NCBI RefSeq assembly: GCF_018006725.1
Contig: NZ_JAGMXV010000025.1
Location: 1-33,948 of the forward strand
DNA from: Rhizorhabdus sp.
Lineage (GTDB): Bacteria; Pseudomonadota; Alphaproteobacteria; Sphingomonadales; Sphingomonadaceae
Length of the DNA stretch: 33,948 bases
Direction: 5' to 3'
The notes under the pieces are model-generated. The model was not told where the DNA came from. It worked only from the letters and a program-made list of their open reading frames with translations, and searched no databases. A program made the position numbers and the translations under genes. This document shows positions 1 through 8,677 of this stretch, in pieces; the stretch's first letter is position 1; every line of letters starts with the position of its first letter.

Positions 1-148
1 TTCGCCGGCAGCGCGATGACGGCGGTCCGTCCGGACGTTTCCCAAGGAAAAATCCGTTTCGGCCCCCGATCTCGAAAGTAGAGGGGGGACGCGCTGCCGC
101 AAGCCCTATTTTGCCTGCGCAGCTTTTTGTCACGAAAGGGAATGGTCG
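1..148. other. Intergenic left edge, no gene seen
   Basis: No coding frame with a credible start or family resemblance is visible here. It holds the 3' flank of the minus-strand kinase gene. A short CTGCGCAG followed by five T lies near 110-127 on the plus strand, but it has no loop and is not a convincing terminator. Confidence 0.5.
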
Positions 149-3100
149 TCAGAGCGGCGGTATCTCGTCCAGCACCTTTCGGACCTTCCGGGCCAGTTCC
201 AGCTTGGAATAGGGTTTCTGCAGCAATGTCACGCCCGCCAACAGGCGATCGTCTTTCATCAGGGCGTCGCGCGAATAGCCCGACGTGTAGAGGACGCGCA
301 GCCAGGGCTGGTCGGCGGATGCGCGCTCCGCGAGTTCACGGCCGTTGATCCCGCCGGGCATAACGATATCGGTGAACAGGAGGTCGATATCGTCCCGCGC
401 ACCGAGAATAGCGATCGCGGCGGGGCCATCCTCGGCTTCGATTACCTCATAGCCGAGGGTCTGAAGCTGGGCGACGGCATGGGTGCGCAGCACCTCGTTG
501 TCCTCCACCAGAAGAATGCGTTCGTCGCCGCGGGGGGGAGCTTCTTCCGTGCCCTCCTCGACGAAGGCATCCGCTTCGCCTTCGGGTGCGCTCGGCAGAT
601 ACAAGGCGAAACAGGTGCCGCGCCCGACATCGCTGCGGACCTCGACGAACCCGCCCGATTGCTTGACGAAGCCATAGACCATACTCAGGCCGAGCCCCGA
701 TCCTTGCCCGGCCTCCTTGGTGGTGAAGAAGGGTTCGAAGATGCGGCTCATCAGTTCCGGCGGAATTCCGGTGCCGGTATCGCTGACCTCGATCACGACA
801 TAGTCGCCGCAATTCGCGTCGGGATGCATTCGACAGCTGTCCTCGTCGAAGCTCGCGTTGCGGGTAGCGAGGGTCAGCACGCCGCCCTGTGGCATCGCAT
901 CGCGGGCGTTGATGCAGAGGTTCAGGATGGCCGCTTCCGTCTGGCCAGGGTCTGCGAACACCTGACGCAGTTGTGCCGATGCGTCGACGACGAACCGTAG
1001 GCCGCCGCCGAGCGAACGGCGCAGCAGCGGAACGTTGCGATCGAGCAGGGCGTTGATATCGAAGCTCTGCGGGTCGAGCGGCTGTCGGCGCGAAAAGGCG
1101 AGCAGCCGCCGCGTCAGTTCGCCGCCCTGTTCTGCCGCGCGCAGCACGAGCGCCGCCAGTTTGCGATGTTCCTCGTCCTGAAGCGTCTCCAGCAGGGATT
1201 CGCTGCTGCCGATCATGATCGTGAGCAGATTGTTGAAATCGTGCGCCACGCCGCCGGTCAGCTGCCCGATCGATTCCATGCGCTGCGCGAACTCAATCTG
1301 GCTGCGCAGCGACTTTTCCTCGGTGATATCTTCGATCATGCACAGATGCTGCGCGACCGCCTCCCCCGGCAGGGCGAAGCGCGCGATCGTCATATGCACC
1401 CATATGGCCTCGCCCGTCTTGCGAAGATAGCGCTTCTCGAACTGATAGCCGTCGATCGCGCCCCGCGCGAAACGATCCGCCAACGCGACGTCCTGGGCGA
1501 GGTCTTCGGGGTGGGTTATCGCCTGCCAGGTCAGCGTACGGAGTTCGTCGAGCGACCGTCCGACAATCGCCTCGAAGCGCGGATTGACGGTGTAGAAATC
1601 GCCCGTCGCGGTATCCATCACCGCGATTCCGATGGGTGACGCTTCGAAGACTGCGCGGAAGCGACGCTCGGACTCCGTCAGATTTGCCTGATAATGGGCG
1701 GCGGCATTTTCGACCTCGTCGATCTCCAGCGCCAGGCTGAATTGCGCGGCGATATCCATCAGAAGAGCGCGGGCCTCGCTGTCGAAGAAATCAATATCGC
1801 CGGCATGGATGCCGAGTATCGCCACTGGCTCCTTTTTGCTGCGCAACGGAATCGCGGCCATGCCCTTCCAGCCGAAACGGGCGCCCGTATCGCGCCATCC
1901 CGCCGTCAGCGGATCCTGAGCATAATCATCGACCCAGACGGGTTCGTTTCGGCGAAAGGCCGTGCCGGTTGGCCCCAGCCCGCGCGGATCATCGGCGCGC
2001 GCCGACAGCCGTACATGGGACACATGATCGAGCGCTTCGCCCCGGATCGTCATCGGCCCGAAGATACCGGTTTCCTCGTTGGCGAAGCCGATCCAGGCGA
2101 GCTTGATGTCGCTGCTGCTGACCAGAATGTCGCAGATCGTAGCCGACAGATCGTCGATCGGGGCGCGGCGCGCGATGGCCGCGTTACAGGCCGCCAGCGT
2201 GGCGTAGAGGCGGGCGTGGCGGCGCGACCGCAGTTCATAGATCTTTTGGTTGTGAATGTCGGTATAGGTGCCGATCATGCGGACCGGCAGGCCGCCGGCA
2301 TCGCGTTCGAAGATCATGCCGCGATCGTGGAACCAGCGATAGCTGCCGTCCGCGCACCGGCAGCGCATCTGGCATTCATATGTGTCGGTCTCGCCGCGCA
2401 GATAGCGTTGGAGCGCAATGCGGTTGCGCTGGCGATCCTCGGGATGGACGCGTGCACGAATGCTGCGCAGGCTGTTCTCACGCTCTTCGCCCGGATAGCC
2501 CAGCATCGCGTTCAGTCGCTGCGACAGAAAAATCTCCCGCCGCGACAGATTCCAGTCCCACACGCCGAGACCCGAACCTTCGATCGCCGACCGCCAGCGC
2601 AACTCGTTTTCGATGATTGCCGATTCGGAGCGGCGCGCAGCAGCCTCGCTCTCGGCGAGCATCGCGCTTCGCTGATTGGCGGCATGGAGCGCATCGGCAA
2701 CCGCTTTCTCCATCCGCAACTGCCGCGTGCGCCCGATCGCGAGCGGCAGGCACATCAGGATTGCGACGCTGAAGAACAGCTCCAGATAGGTGCCGCGTTC
2801 GGTCGCATTATACCCCGCTATCGACAATTTGCCGTCGAGACCCGTGGTGAAGCGCAGCAGCATGCAGGCTGTGACGATCGTCACCAGCGATCCCAATCCT
2901 GCGCCGAACAAGCCATGGCGCCAGGCCAGCAGCATCAGGACCGGCACGGCCAGATAGACCCCTGGATAGCTCAGGGGTCCGAAGACAAGGAAAAGGATGA
3001 GGAGTTGCAGAACGACCAGTGTGATGCCGACCCCATCCACAGGTTTCGACAGACGGTCGCGCGGTGCCGAAAGGGCCAGCAGGGGCAGGGCGAGAACGAA

Positions 3101-3655
3101 CAGGCCGAGGAAGACGATCAGGGACCAGTCGAGCATGAAGCGGTTGTAGACGTCGGCGATACCGAGCCCGACGTTGAGACCCATCGCGACCCCGACCTTG
3201 ATCACAGTCGTCGCCGCCCCCATTCCGGCAAGCCAGAGAAGGTGGCGAATGTCGGTAAGGTCGAAATAGCGTCCGACCCGGCTGCGAACGATCGCAGCAC
3301 ACATTATGAACTGGACTGCATTGGTGGCTGCGCTGAGGGCGTGGAGCAGCAGCGCCTTGTCCTGAAACTGCACATCGGCCGCCAAATTGCCCAGGAAAGC
3401 CGCACCGATGATCGATGGCCAGCGACGGCGCGAGGTGCGTAGCAGGGCGGCCAGGGCGATGCCGTTGACGAGCCAGATACCGGGCGTTGCCCGCCCCTCG
3501 TTCGGAAAGGACAGGCAATATGCGGCAGCCGCATAGGTGGCGAGCGCGAGCAGCAGCACTGTCAGCAGGTCGCGCGTTGCGTCGTCGCGGAGCAGCAGCG
3601 CGGATTCGCGTGGTGCCGCGCTGATCGCCGCGCTTCTGATCGTCTCTGCGTCCAT
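149..3655 (-). CDS. MASE1-PAS-GAF-PAS hybrid sensor histidine kinase
   Basis: An inner-membrane sensor kinase of 1168 residues with a built-in receiver. The first 300 or so residues hold many hydrophobic helices with a MASE1-like pattern (FPNEGRATPGIWLVNG, then RRRWPSIIGAAFLGN). Then come a PAS_3 domain (about 352-470, with GVWDWN and VHPEDR), a GAF domain (about 480-640), a second PAS (about 660-780), a HisKA segment with H805 in GGVAHDFNN, and an ATPase domain with NLCINARDAM, DTGTGIPPE and GSGLGLS. A C-terminal receiver has D1096 in FTDIVMPGG. Such kinases pass phosphate from His to the receiver Asp, usually in stress or redox sensing; the signal cannot be read here. I chose ATG 3655, preceded by a GGCGGGG-like ribosome site; an in-frame ATG at 3796 would add 47 residues without membrane or domain character. 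It is divergent from the copper genes, and no partner regulator is adjacent. Confidence 0.93.
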   Translation of the reverse strand: MDAETIRSAAISAAPRESALLLRDDATRDLLTVLLLALATYAAAAYCLSFPNEGRATPGIWLVNGIALAALLRTSRRRWPSIIGAAFLGNLAADVQFQDKALLLHALSAATNAVQFIMCAAIVRSRVGRYFDLTDIRHLLWLAGMGAATTVIKVGVAMGLNVGLGIADVYNRFMLDWSLIVFLGLFVLALPLLALSAPRDRLSKPVDGVGITLVVLQLLILFLVFGPLSYPGVYLAVPVLMLLAWRHGLFGAGLGSLVTIVTACMLLRFTTGLDGKLSIAGYNATERGTYLELFFSVAILMCLPLAIGRTRQLRMEKAVADALHAANQRSAMLAESEAAARRSESAIIENELRWRSAIEGSGLGVWDWNLSRREIFLSQRLNAMLGYPGEERENSLRSIRARVHPEDRQRNRIALQRYLRGETDTYECQMRCRCADGSYRWFHDRGMIFERDAGGLPVRMIGTYTDIHNQKIYELRSRRHARLYATLAACNAAIARRAPIDDLSATICDILVSSSDIKLAWIGFANEETGIFGPMTIRGEALDHVSHVRLSARADDPRGLGPTGTAFRRNEPVWVDDYAQDPLTAGWRDTGARFGWKGMAAIPLRSKKEPVAILGIHAGDIDFFDSEARALLMDIAAQFSLALEIDEVENAAAHYQANLTESERRFRAVFEASPIGIAVMDTATGDFYTVNPRFEAIVGRSLDELRTLTWQAITHPEDLAQDVALADRFARGAIDGYQFEKRYLRKTGEAIWVHMTIARFALPGEAVAQHLCMIEDITEEKSLRSQIEFAQRMESIGQLTGGVAHDFNNLLTIMIGSSESLLETLQDEEHRKLAALVLRAAEQGGELTRRLLAFSRRQPLDPQSFDINALLDRNVPLLRRSLGGGLRFVVDASAQLRQVFADPGQTEAAILNLCINARDAMPQGGVLTLATRNASFDEDSCRMHPDANCGDYVVIEVSDTGTGIPPELMSRIFEPFFTTKEAGQGSGLGLSMVYGFVKQSGGFVEVRSDVGRGTCFALYLPSAPEGEADAFVEEGTEEAPPRGDERILLVEDNEVLRTHAVAQLQTLGYEVIEAEDGPAAIAILGARDDIDLLFTDIVMPGGINGRELAERASADQPWLRVLYTSGYSRDALMKDDRLLAGVTLLQKPYSKLELARKVRKVLDEIPPL

Positions 3656-3737
3656 TTGGTCCCCGCCTTGGCCCCGGCCGATCCTGTCACCCGCCGGAAA
3701 AGGGGTCCAGACTCGGTAGTTACGGTAGTCGACCCCA

Positions 3738-3776
3738 TGTCGTTGCGACAGGAGACCCCTGGGACAGACTGTCCCA
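3738..3776. promoter_or_regulatory. Two adjacent inverted repeats between divergent genes
   Basis: TGTCG-TTG-CGACA (3738-3750) is followed 9 bases later by a perfect 17-base palindrome, TGGGACAGACTGTCCCA (3760-3776, 8-base arms around a single A). They sit between the divergent kinase and DUF2946 starts, as an operator would. The binding protein is unknown; a transcript hairpin is the alternative. Confidence 0.5.
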
Positions 3777-3811
3777 TGGACTTCCGGGGACGGCACGGCT
3801 AGGCGCGCGGC

Positions 3812-4228
3812 ATGATCCGGAGCGGGGCCCCTCTTTCAGCCAATGCGCGGCGCGTCTGCGTGCAGGCTGCGCTCGGCCTCGCGATGCTGGCGCTGTTCAT
3901 GCGGGTGCTTGTTCCCGCTGGATGGATGCCGGCCTCGGCCGAGCGAGGCTTCTCGATCATCCTCTGCACCGGGCAGGGCGCCATGTCGGCCTGGATCGAC
4001 GAGAAGGGCGAACTGCATCAGGGCAAGCCCGGTGACGACCGGGCCTCGCACCCCTGCGTCTTTTCGGGCTTCGGCGCGGCGTTCGATCTGCCCTCGCTCG
4101 ATCCGGCTCCCGTTCTTTTCGTCGTCCCGGCCGTGCTGTCGTTCGTCTTTGCGCGAGGCAAGGGCGCCCTCGGCCGTGGCCTTGCTGCGCCACCACCACC
4201 GCCCACCGGACCACCTGCCGCCTTCTGA
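3812..4228 (+). CDS. DUF2946 family protein, probable copper-associated membrane protein
   Basis: A 138-residue protein resembling DUF2946, a poorly characterised family often found beside copper-uptake TonB receptors and PCuAC chaperones. A hydrophobic N-terminal segment (about 17-36) runs into RVLVPAGWMP, the family's conserved turn. C52 (IILCTGQG) and H80/C82 (SHPCVFSG) match the usual spaced cysteines, and a second hydrophobic stretch lies at about 100-115. The C-terminal tail is rich in proline. A TonB receptor, PCuAC and SCO follow in the same direction, so a role in copper handling at the envelope is likely, though the reaction is unknown. The start is the first ATG after the divergent kinase promoter region; no strong Shine-Dalgarno is visible. 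Confidence 0.8.
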   Translation: MIRSGAPLSANARRVCVQAALGLAMLALFMRVLVPAGWMPASAERGFSIILCTGQGAMSAWIDEKGELHQGKPGDDRASHPCVFSGFGAAFDLPSLDPAPVLFVVPAVLSFVFARGKGALGRGLAAPPPPPTGPPAAF

Positions 4229-4282
4229 ACCGTTGCTCGCCGCCCGCGCATCGTTGCGGTCGCATATGCTTGTTCAGGGGGG

Positions 4283-4298
4283 AGGCCGCGATCGGCCT
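4283..4298 (+). other. Short hairpin upstream of TonB receptor
   Basis: AGGCCG-CGAT-CGGCCT, a perfect 6-base stem with a 4-base loop, lies 21 bases before the receptor ATG and just ahead of its GAGG ribosome site. It could affect leader folding. No function is shown. Confidence 0.3.
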
Positions 4299-4318
4299 GC
4301 CCGATCGAGGTCTGTTTC

Positions 4319-6370
4319 ATGTCAATTTTTCGTCATTCTCTCATGAGCGCGTCCGCGCTCGCCTTGCTGTCGTCCGTGCCTGCTTGGGCTGCGGATGAGG
4401 CGTCCGATGCCGAGGACCGTGCCACGATCGTGGTCACCGCTGCCTCGGTCACCGAAGAGGCCCGACGCTCGGTCGAAAAGCGCCCCGGTGGTGTGGACGT
4501 CGTCGATGCGACGGAGTTCGCCGACCGGGTCGCCGTGAGCCTTCGCGACGCGCTCGGTTTCTCGCCCGGCGTCTATATGCAACCGCGCTTCGGCCAGGAA
4601 ATCCGTCTGTCGATCCGGGGGTCGGGTCTGAGCCGGGGCTTTCACATGCGCGGCCTGACGCTGCTGCAGGACGGGATCCCGATAAACCTCGCCGACGACA
4701 ATGGCGATTTCCAGGAGCTGGACCCACAGATCTTCGAACGGATCGAGGTCTATCGCGGCGCCAACGCGCTGCGTTTCGGGGGTTCGACGCTGGGCGGCGC
4801 GATCAACGCCGTGACGCCGACGGGTCGGACCGCGCCCCGCGCCGAACTGCGCGTCGACGGGGGCAGCTTCTCGACCCTGCGCACCAAGGCCGCAGCGGCT
4901 TTTGCCAACGATCGGGGCGACGCCTACGTCGCGCTGACCACCGACCGTTCGGATGGCGACCGGCAACATGCCAAGCGCAGTTCCCTGCGATTCAACGGCA
5001 ATGTCGGCCTGCGCCTGACCGACGCGATCGAGACGCGTTTCTACGCGACCATGAGCCGGATCGATCAGGATCTGCCGGGTGCGATCAGCCTCGACCAGGC
5101 CCGGAAGAATCCGCGCCAGGCGCTGCCCAACCTGATCGCGCTCGATCAGGAACGCGACATCGATTCGATCCGCTTGCAGAACCGCACCACGGTCGATCTG
5201 GGCAACGGCACGCTCGCTTTTGGCGGCTATTACAATGCCAAGAAGCTGTTCCACCCGATCTTCCAGGTGATCGACCAGAACAGCGACGATCGGGGGCTAT
5301 TCGCCAGCCTCGATCTGGGCGGCCGCACCGCCGGAATGGATTGGGAGGTCACGCTCGGCACGCAGGCGCGCTTCGGCAAGGTCGCGGCGAAGCAGTTCGT
5401 GAACGTCGCAGGCGATCGCGGCGCTCCGACGGCCGATGTCCAGCAGACGGCGCGGACAATCAACAGCTATGGCGAGGTGCGGCTGAAGCCGGTCGATCGG
5501 CTGACGCTGGTCGCCGGGGGCATCTACACCCATGGCAAGCGCGAGATCGAGAACCGCCTTGTCCCGACGCGCAGCGGTTCGGCCGAGTTCGATGCCTTCG
5601 CCCCGAAGTTCGGGCTGCTGTACGATCTGCTCGACGGCGTTCAGCTTTATTCCAATTACAGCCGCTCGGTCGAACTTCCGGGCTTCAGCGAGTTGAGCCA
5701 AATCCCCAGTACGGGGGTGCCCGGCTTCACGCCGGTGGGCGCGCAGAAGGCCTGGACCTTCGAGATCGGTACGCGCGGACGCTATGGTATCGCATCCTGG
5801 GATATCGGCGTTTATCGTGCTGATCTGAAGGGCGAGATGCTGCAATTTGCCGTCAGCCCGACCATCCCCGCCTCGACCTTCAACGCAGGCAAGACGCGGC
5901 ATCAGGGCATCGAGGCAGGGCTGGACCTAACCCTCGGGGCGCTTCTGCGGCTGCGGCAGGTCTACCAATATAACGACTTCCGCTTCCGCGACGACGTCCA
6001 ATATGGCGACAACCGGCTGCCCGTCCTGCCGAAGCATCAGTACCGCGCCGAACTGCGCATCGGCTTCGAGGGGCTCAACCTGACGCCCAATGTCGAATGG
6101 GTACCGCAGGGGGCGTGGGTCGACTATCAGAACACGAAGCGCGTTTCCGGCTACACCATGTTCGGCGCGCGCGGTGAGGCGCGGGTGGCCGAGGGTGTCA
6201 CCCTGTTCATCGACGCGCGAAACCTAACCAACAAGAAGGCGGTCGGCGATATCAGCGCGATCCTGCGCTATGTCGCGAATAATCCCGCGACAGCAGCGGA
6301 TGAGGGCAGCGTCGCCTTCTACCCGATCGAACGTCGCGCCTTTTACGGCGGCCTGCGGATGAGCTTCTGA
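4319..6370 (+). CDS. TonB-dependent outer-membrane receptor (putative copper)
   Basis: An outer-membrane, proton-motive-force-driven transporter of 683 residues. A signal peptide ends near A24 (VPAWA), a TonB-box-like segment lies at about 35-41 (ATIVVTA), and the plug domain spans about 50-155 with LRDALGFSPGVY, RLSIRGSG, LTLLQDGIPIN and IEVYRGANALRFGGSTLGGAIN. A 22-strand barrel region follows and ends in a C-terminal Phe (GGLRMSF), as outer-membrane proteins do. The overall pattern is FecA-like, so sequence alone does not exclude an iron complex as substrate. A DUF2946 protein upstream and PCuAC and SCO genes downstream make copper more likely. The start has a GAGG site about 9 bases upstream. 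Confidence 0.92.
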   Translation: MSIFRHSLMSASALALLSSVPAWAADEASDAEDRATIVVTAASVTEEARRSVEKRPGGVDVVDATEFADRVAVSLRDALGFSPGVYMQPRFGQEIRLSIRGSGLSRGFHMRGLTLLQDGIPINLADDNGDFQELDPQIFERIEVYRGANALRFGGSTLGGAINAVTPTGRTAPRAELRVDGGSFSTLRTKAAAAFANDRGDAYVALTTDRSDGDRQHAKRSSLRFNGNVGLRLTDAIETRFYATMSRIDQDLPGAISLDQARKNPRQALPNLIALDQERDIDSIRLQNRTTVDLGNGTLAFGGYYNAKKLFHPIFQVIDQNSDDRGLFASLDLGGRTAGMDWEVTLGTQARFGKVAAKQFVNVAGDRGAPTADVQQTARTINSYGEVRLKPVDRLTLVAGGIYTHGKREIENRLVPTRSGSAEFDAFAPKFGLLYDLLDGVQLYSNYSRSVELPGFSELSQIPSTGVPGFTPVGAQKAWTFEIGTRGRYGIASWDIGVYRADLKGEMLQFAVSPTIPASTFNAGKTRHQGIEAGLDLTLGALLRLRQVYQYNDFRFRDDVQYGDNRLPVLPKHQYRAELRIGFEGLNLTPNVEWVPQGAWVDYQNTKRVSGYTMFGARGEARVAEGVTLFIDARNLTNKKAVGDISAILRYVANNPATAADEGSVAFYPIERRAFYGGLRMSF

Positions 6371-6382
6371 TGCGATGCCTGG

Positions 6383-6404
6383 GGAGCGGCCCCCATACCG
6401 CTCC
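6383..6404 (+). terminator. Terminator-like hairpin between TonB receptor and PCuAC genes
   Basis: A 7-base perfect stem, GGAGCGG with CCGCTCC, has an 8-base loop and is followed by TTTCCTTTG. With an imperfect T tract and a gene 20 bases on, it probably attenuates or stabilises rather than fully ending transcription. Confidence 0.45.
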
Positions 6405-6424
6405 TTTCCTTTGAAGGAACAACC

Positions 6425-6886
6425 ATGAAGATCCAAGTTTCGATCGCCTTCCTCGCCGCCCTGGTCGCGACGGCGCCCGCCATGGCTGGTCCCGTCAGCG
6501 TGGACAGCCCCTGGCTGCGCGAAACCGCGCCGGGCGCGAAGGCCGGCGGCGGCTATGCCCTCATCCGCAACACCGGCAAGGCCGAGGATCGCCTGCTGGG
6601 CGGCAGGACGGCGGTCGCCGCCAGCGTCGACGTTCACAGCATGACGATGGACGGCAACATCATGCGGATGCGCCCGGTGAGCGGCGGTCTGGCTATCGCG
6701 CCGGGCGGCAGCGTCGCGCTCAAGCCGGGCGGCTATCATCTTATGCTGATGGGGCTCAAGCGGCCGCTCAAGCAGGGCGAAACCGTCACCATCACACTGC
6801 GCTTCGCCAAGGCCGGGGAGGTGCCCGTGCGCTTCCGCGTCGAGCCGATCGACCACCAGCTGGGCGGGGGCCATGACCACCACTGA
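6425..6886 (+). CDS. Periplasmic copper chaperone PCuAC
   Basis: A 153-residue secreted Cu(I)-binding protein that, in its family, delivers copper to the CuA site of cytochrome c oxidase, often with SCO. A signal peptide ends at about A21 (APAMA). The family motif H-x10-M-x21/22-H-x-M is present as H71, M82, H105 and M107 (in VDVHSMTM and GGYHLMLMGL). The last residues are HDHH, an additional likely metal-binding tail. AAGGAACAACC before the ATG supplies a ribosome site. The stop overlaps the next gene (SCO) by 14 bases, so the two are probably translationally coupled. Confidence 0.93.
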   Translation: MKIQVSIAFLAALVATAPAMAGPVSVDSPWLRETAPGAKAGGGYALIRNTGKAEDRLLGGRTAVAASVDVHSMTMDGNIMRMRPVSGGLAIAPGGSVALKPGGYHLMLMGLKRPLKQGETVTITLRFAKAGEVPVRFRVEPIDHQLGGGHDHH

Positions 6887-7487
6887 GCCGCGACCGGCAC
6901 CGCGCTGGCTGCGGCCCGTTCTCTGGCTGGCGATCCTGCTCGTCCTGGGCGGGCTCGCAGCAGCTGCTTTTTGGCCACGCGAGGAGGCTGCAGAAGGCTA
7001 TTCGGATGCCTTTGGCGGCGCCTTTGAGCTGGTCGACCACAATGGTCGCACCGTTTCCGACCGGAGCCTGAAGGGGCAGCCCTTTGCGATCTTCTTCGGC
7101 TTCACCCGCTGTCCCGATATCTGCCCGACGACGCTCCAGCGCCTGTCGCGTCTCAAGCGCCAGCTCGGCCCGGCAGGAGAGAAACTGCGGCTGGTGTTCG
7201 TGTCGCTCGACCCCGAGCGCGACAGCGGCAAGCTGATCGGCGACTATCTGTCGCTTTTCCCGGTGCCGATCACGGGGCTGACTGGCTCGCCGCAACAGCT
7301 GGCACGGATCATCGACGCCTATCATGTCTATCGGGAGAAGGTACCGATCGAGGGCGGCGACTATCTGATCGACCATACGGCGACGATTTTCCTGATGGAT
7401 GCCGATGGCCGTTTCTTCGGGGCGCTCGCGCATGGTGAGGCGGACGACGCGAGCCTTGCCAAGCTGCACAGGCTGGTCGGAGACTGA
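6873..7487 (+). CDS. SCO family copper chaperone / thiol protein
   Basis: A 204-residue SCO1/SenC protein, membrane-anchored by one helix at about 16-33 with a thioredoxin-like domain in the periplasm. Family members help metallate or reduce the CuA site of cytochrome c oxidase. The copper ligands are visible: C80 and C84 in FTRCPDICPTTL, and H168 in YLIDHTATIFLMD. LRLVFVSLDPERD is the usual family segment. It starts inside the end of the PCuAC gene in another frame, the classic PCuAC-SCO pairing. No heme-copper oxidase gene is in the window, so its client lies elsewhere. Confidence 0.94.
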   Translation: MTTTEPRPAPRWLRPVLWLAILLVLGGLAAAAFWPREEAAEGYSDAFGGAFELVDHNGRTVSDRSLKGQPFAIFFGFTRCPDICPTTLQRLSRLKRQLGPAGEKLRLVFVSLDPERDSGKLIGDYLSLFPVPITGLTGSPQQLARIIDAYHVYREKVPIEGGDYLIDHTATIFLMDADGRFFGALAHGEADDASLAKLHRLVGD

Positions 7488-7561
7488 ATCGCGACGATCG
7501 TCTTAGAAGTGGCGCAGGTCGGGGGTCGTTTCGTTGACATTTGTCCAGTATCGGTTCGGCG

Positions 7562-8575
7562 ATGCAACCGAATGAAACAGGACTGGCCACGGGCGACCCA
7601 CGGCTCAACGATGAAGCCGGGCGTCAGGCTGCGGTCGATCGGTACGAGATCGTCGACACCCTGCCCGAAGACCAGTTCGACCGGATCACCGATCTCGTGC
7701 GCACCGTGCTGCGCGTACCGATGTCGACGATCACGCTGATCGACCGCGATCGGCAATGGTTCAAGTCCCGTGCCGGAGTAACCGCCACCGAGACGCCGCG
7801 GTCGATCGCCTTCTGCGACCGCGCGATCCGGACCCACGCCCCGCTCGTCGTCGAAGATGCGCGCGAGCATCCCATGTTCCGGGACAACCCACTGGTTACC
7901 GGAGAGCCGAATGTGGTTGCCTATGCCGGCGTCCCCCTGCGTTCGCCGGACGGCTATAATATCGGCACGCTCTGCGCGATTGATGTCGAGCGGCGCGCGT
8001 TCAGTGCCGAGCATATCGATGTGCTCGGCAAGCTGGCTGCAATCGTGGTCGACGAACTTGAACTGCGCCGGATCGCCGCGAGCGATGCCCTGACCGGCCT
8101 GCTCAGCCGGCGCGCCATGCTCCAGGCGATCGAAACGACTGTCCGCGACGGAGCCGAGGGCGGCATCGCCGGGAGCCTCATCCTGCTCGACATTGACCAT
8201 TTCAAGACGATCAACGATGCCTTCGGCCATCCTGCGGGGGACGAGGTGCTTCGGTCGGTGGCGCGGTCCTGCGTGGCGGAGGCGGGGAACGATGCCATGG
8301 TCGGACGGCTCGGCGGCGAGGAGTTCGCTCTCCTGCTGCCACGGACCGGTGCGCCAGAGGCGCTGGCGCTGTCGGATCGGTTGCGTGCGGCCGTCTCCGC
8401 ACTGCAGCTCGACGTGATCGACGCGCGCCGAGTTACGATCAGCGCAGGGGTTTCGACTGCACACCATCCGGTCGGGTCGGTGGCGCGATGGCTCTCAATC
8501 GCGGATGCGTTGCTCTACGACGCCAAGCGGGCGGGTCGCGACCGCTCGGCTGGAGCCATTCTGCCGCCGCTGTAA
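7562..8575 (+). CDS. GAF-GGDEF diguanylate cyclase
   Basis: A soluble protein of 337 residues with an N-terminal GAF domain (about 25-165: TLPEDQFDRIT, SIAFCDRAI, YAGVPLRSPDGYNIGTLCAID) and a C-terminal GGDEF domain (about 172-330) that should make cyclic di-GMP from two GTP. The signature is intact: DALTGLLSRR, LLDIDHFKTINDAFGH and GRLGGEEF (251-255). The usual inhibitory RxxD site before GGEEF is absent (the positions hold G and A), so product inhibition through that site is not expected. I chose ATG 7562; TTG 7541 in the same frame would add 7 residues. Its stop codon falls inside the Pho-box array of the next gene. Confidence 0.92.
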   Translation: MQPNETGLATGDPRLNDEAGRQAAVDRYEIVDTLPEDQFDRITDLVRTVLRVPMSTITLIDRDRQWFKSRAGVTATETPRSIAFCDRAIRTHAPLVVEDAREHPMFRDNPLVTGEPNVVAYAGVPLRSPDGYNIGTLCAIDVERRAFSAEHIDVLGKLAAIVVDELELRRIAASDALTGLLSRRAMLQAIETTVRDGAEGGIAGSLILLDIDHFKTINDAFGHPAGDEVLRSVARSCVAEAGNDAMVGRLGGEEFALLLPRTGAPEALALSDRLRAAVSALQLDVIDARRVTISAGVSTAHHPVGSVARWLSIADALLYDAKRAGRDRSAGAILPPL

Positions 8576-8609
8576 TACGGACGTAATTTCTCTTTCATCC
8601 CGGTGTAAA
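8570..8609 (+). promoter_or_regulatory. Pho box array (putative PhoB site) upstream of phoX
   Basis: Four heptamers lie with exact 4-base spacers, so one every 11 bases: CTGTAAT (8570), ACGTAAT (8581), CTTTCAT (8592) and GTGTAAA (8603). This is the CTGTCAT-N4 layout of PhoB sites. The array ends 68 bases before the phosphatase ATG and begins inside the cyclase stop region. Phosphate-starvation control of the phosphatase is a firm prediction but untested. Confidence 0.75.
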
Positions 8610-8677
8610 CGCTACGGCACCAATGTTTCGCATGGCGCTGTTAGCCCGCCCCCTTCTCAATCAAGGGGTTCGACCAG

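Noticed and set aside
1-60. A possible short gene start at the left edge
   Set aside because: Only a 21-codon plus frame or an unsupported non-ATG minus start exists; nothing to confirm coding.
1694-3442. A 582-codon open frame on the plus strand opposite the kinase gene
   Set aside because: Its translation has no domain, is low in hydrophobic order and is the mirror of a well-supported kinase; long antisense frames are common in high-GC DNA.
7534-7561. TTGACA as a -35 element for the diguanylate cyclase
   Set aside because: No acceptable -10 at the right distance, and the transcript would start after the chosen ATG.
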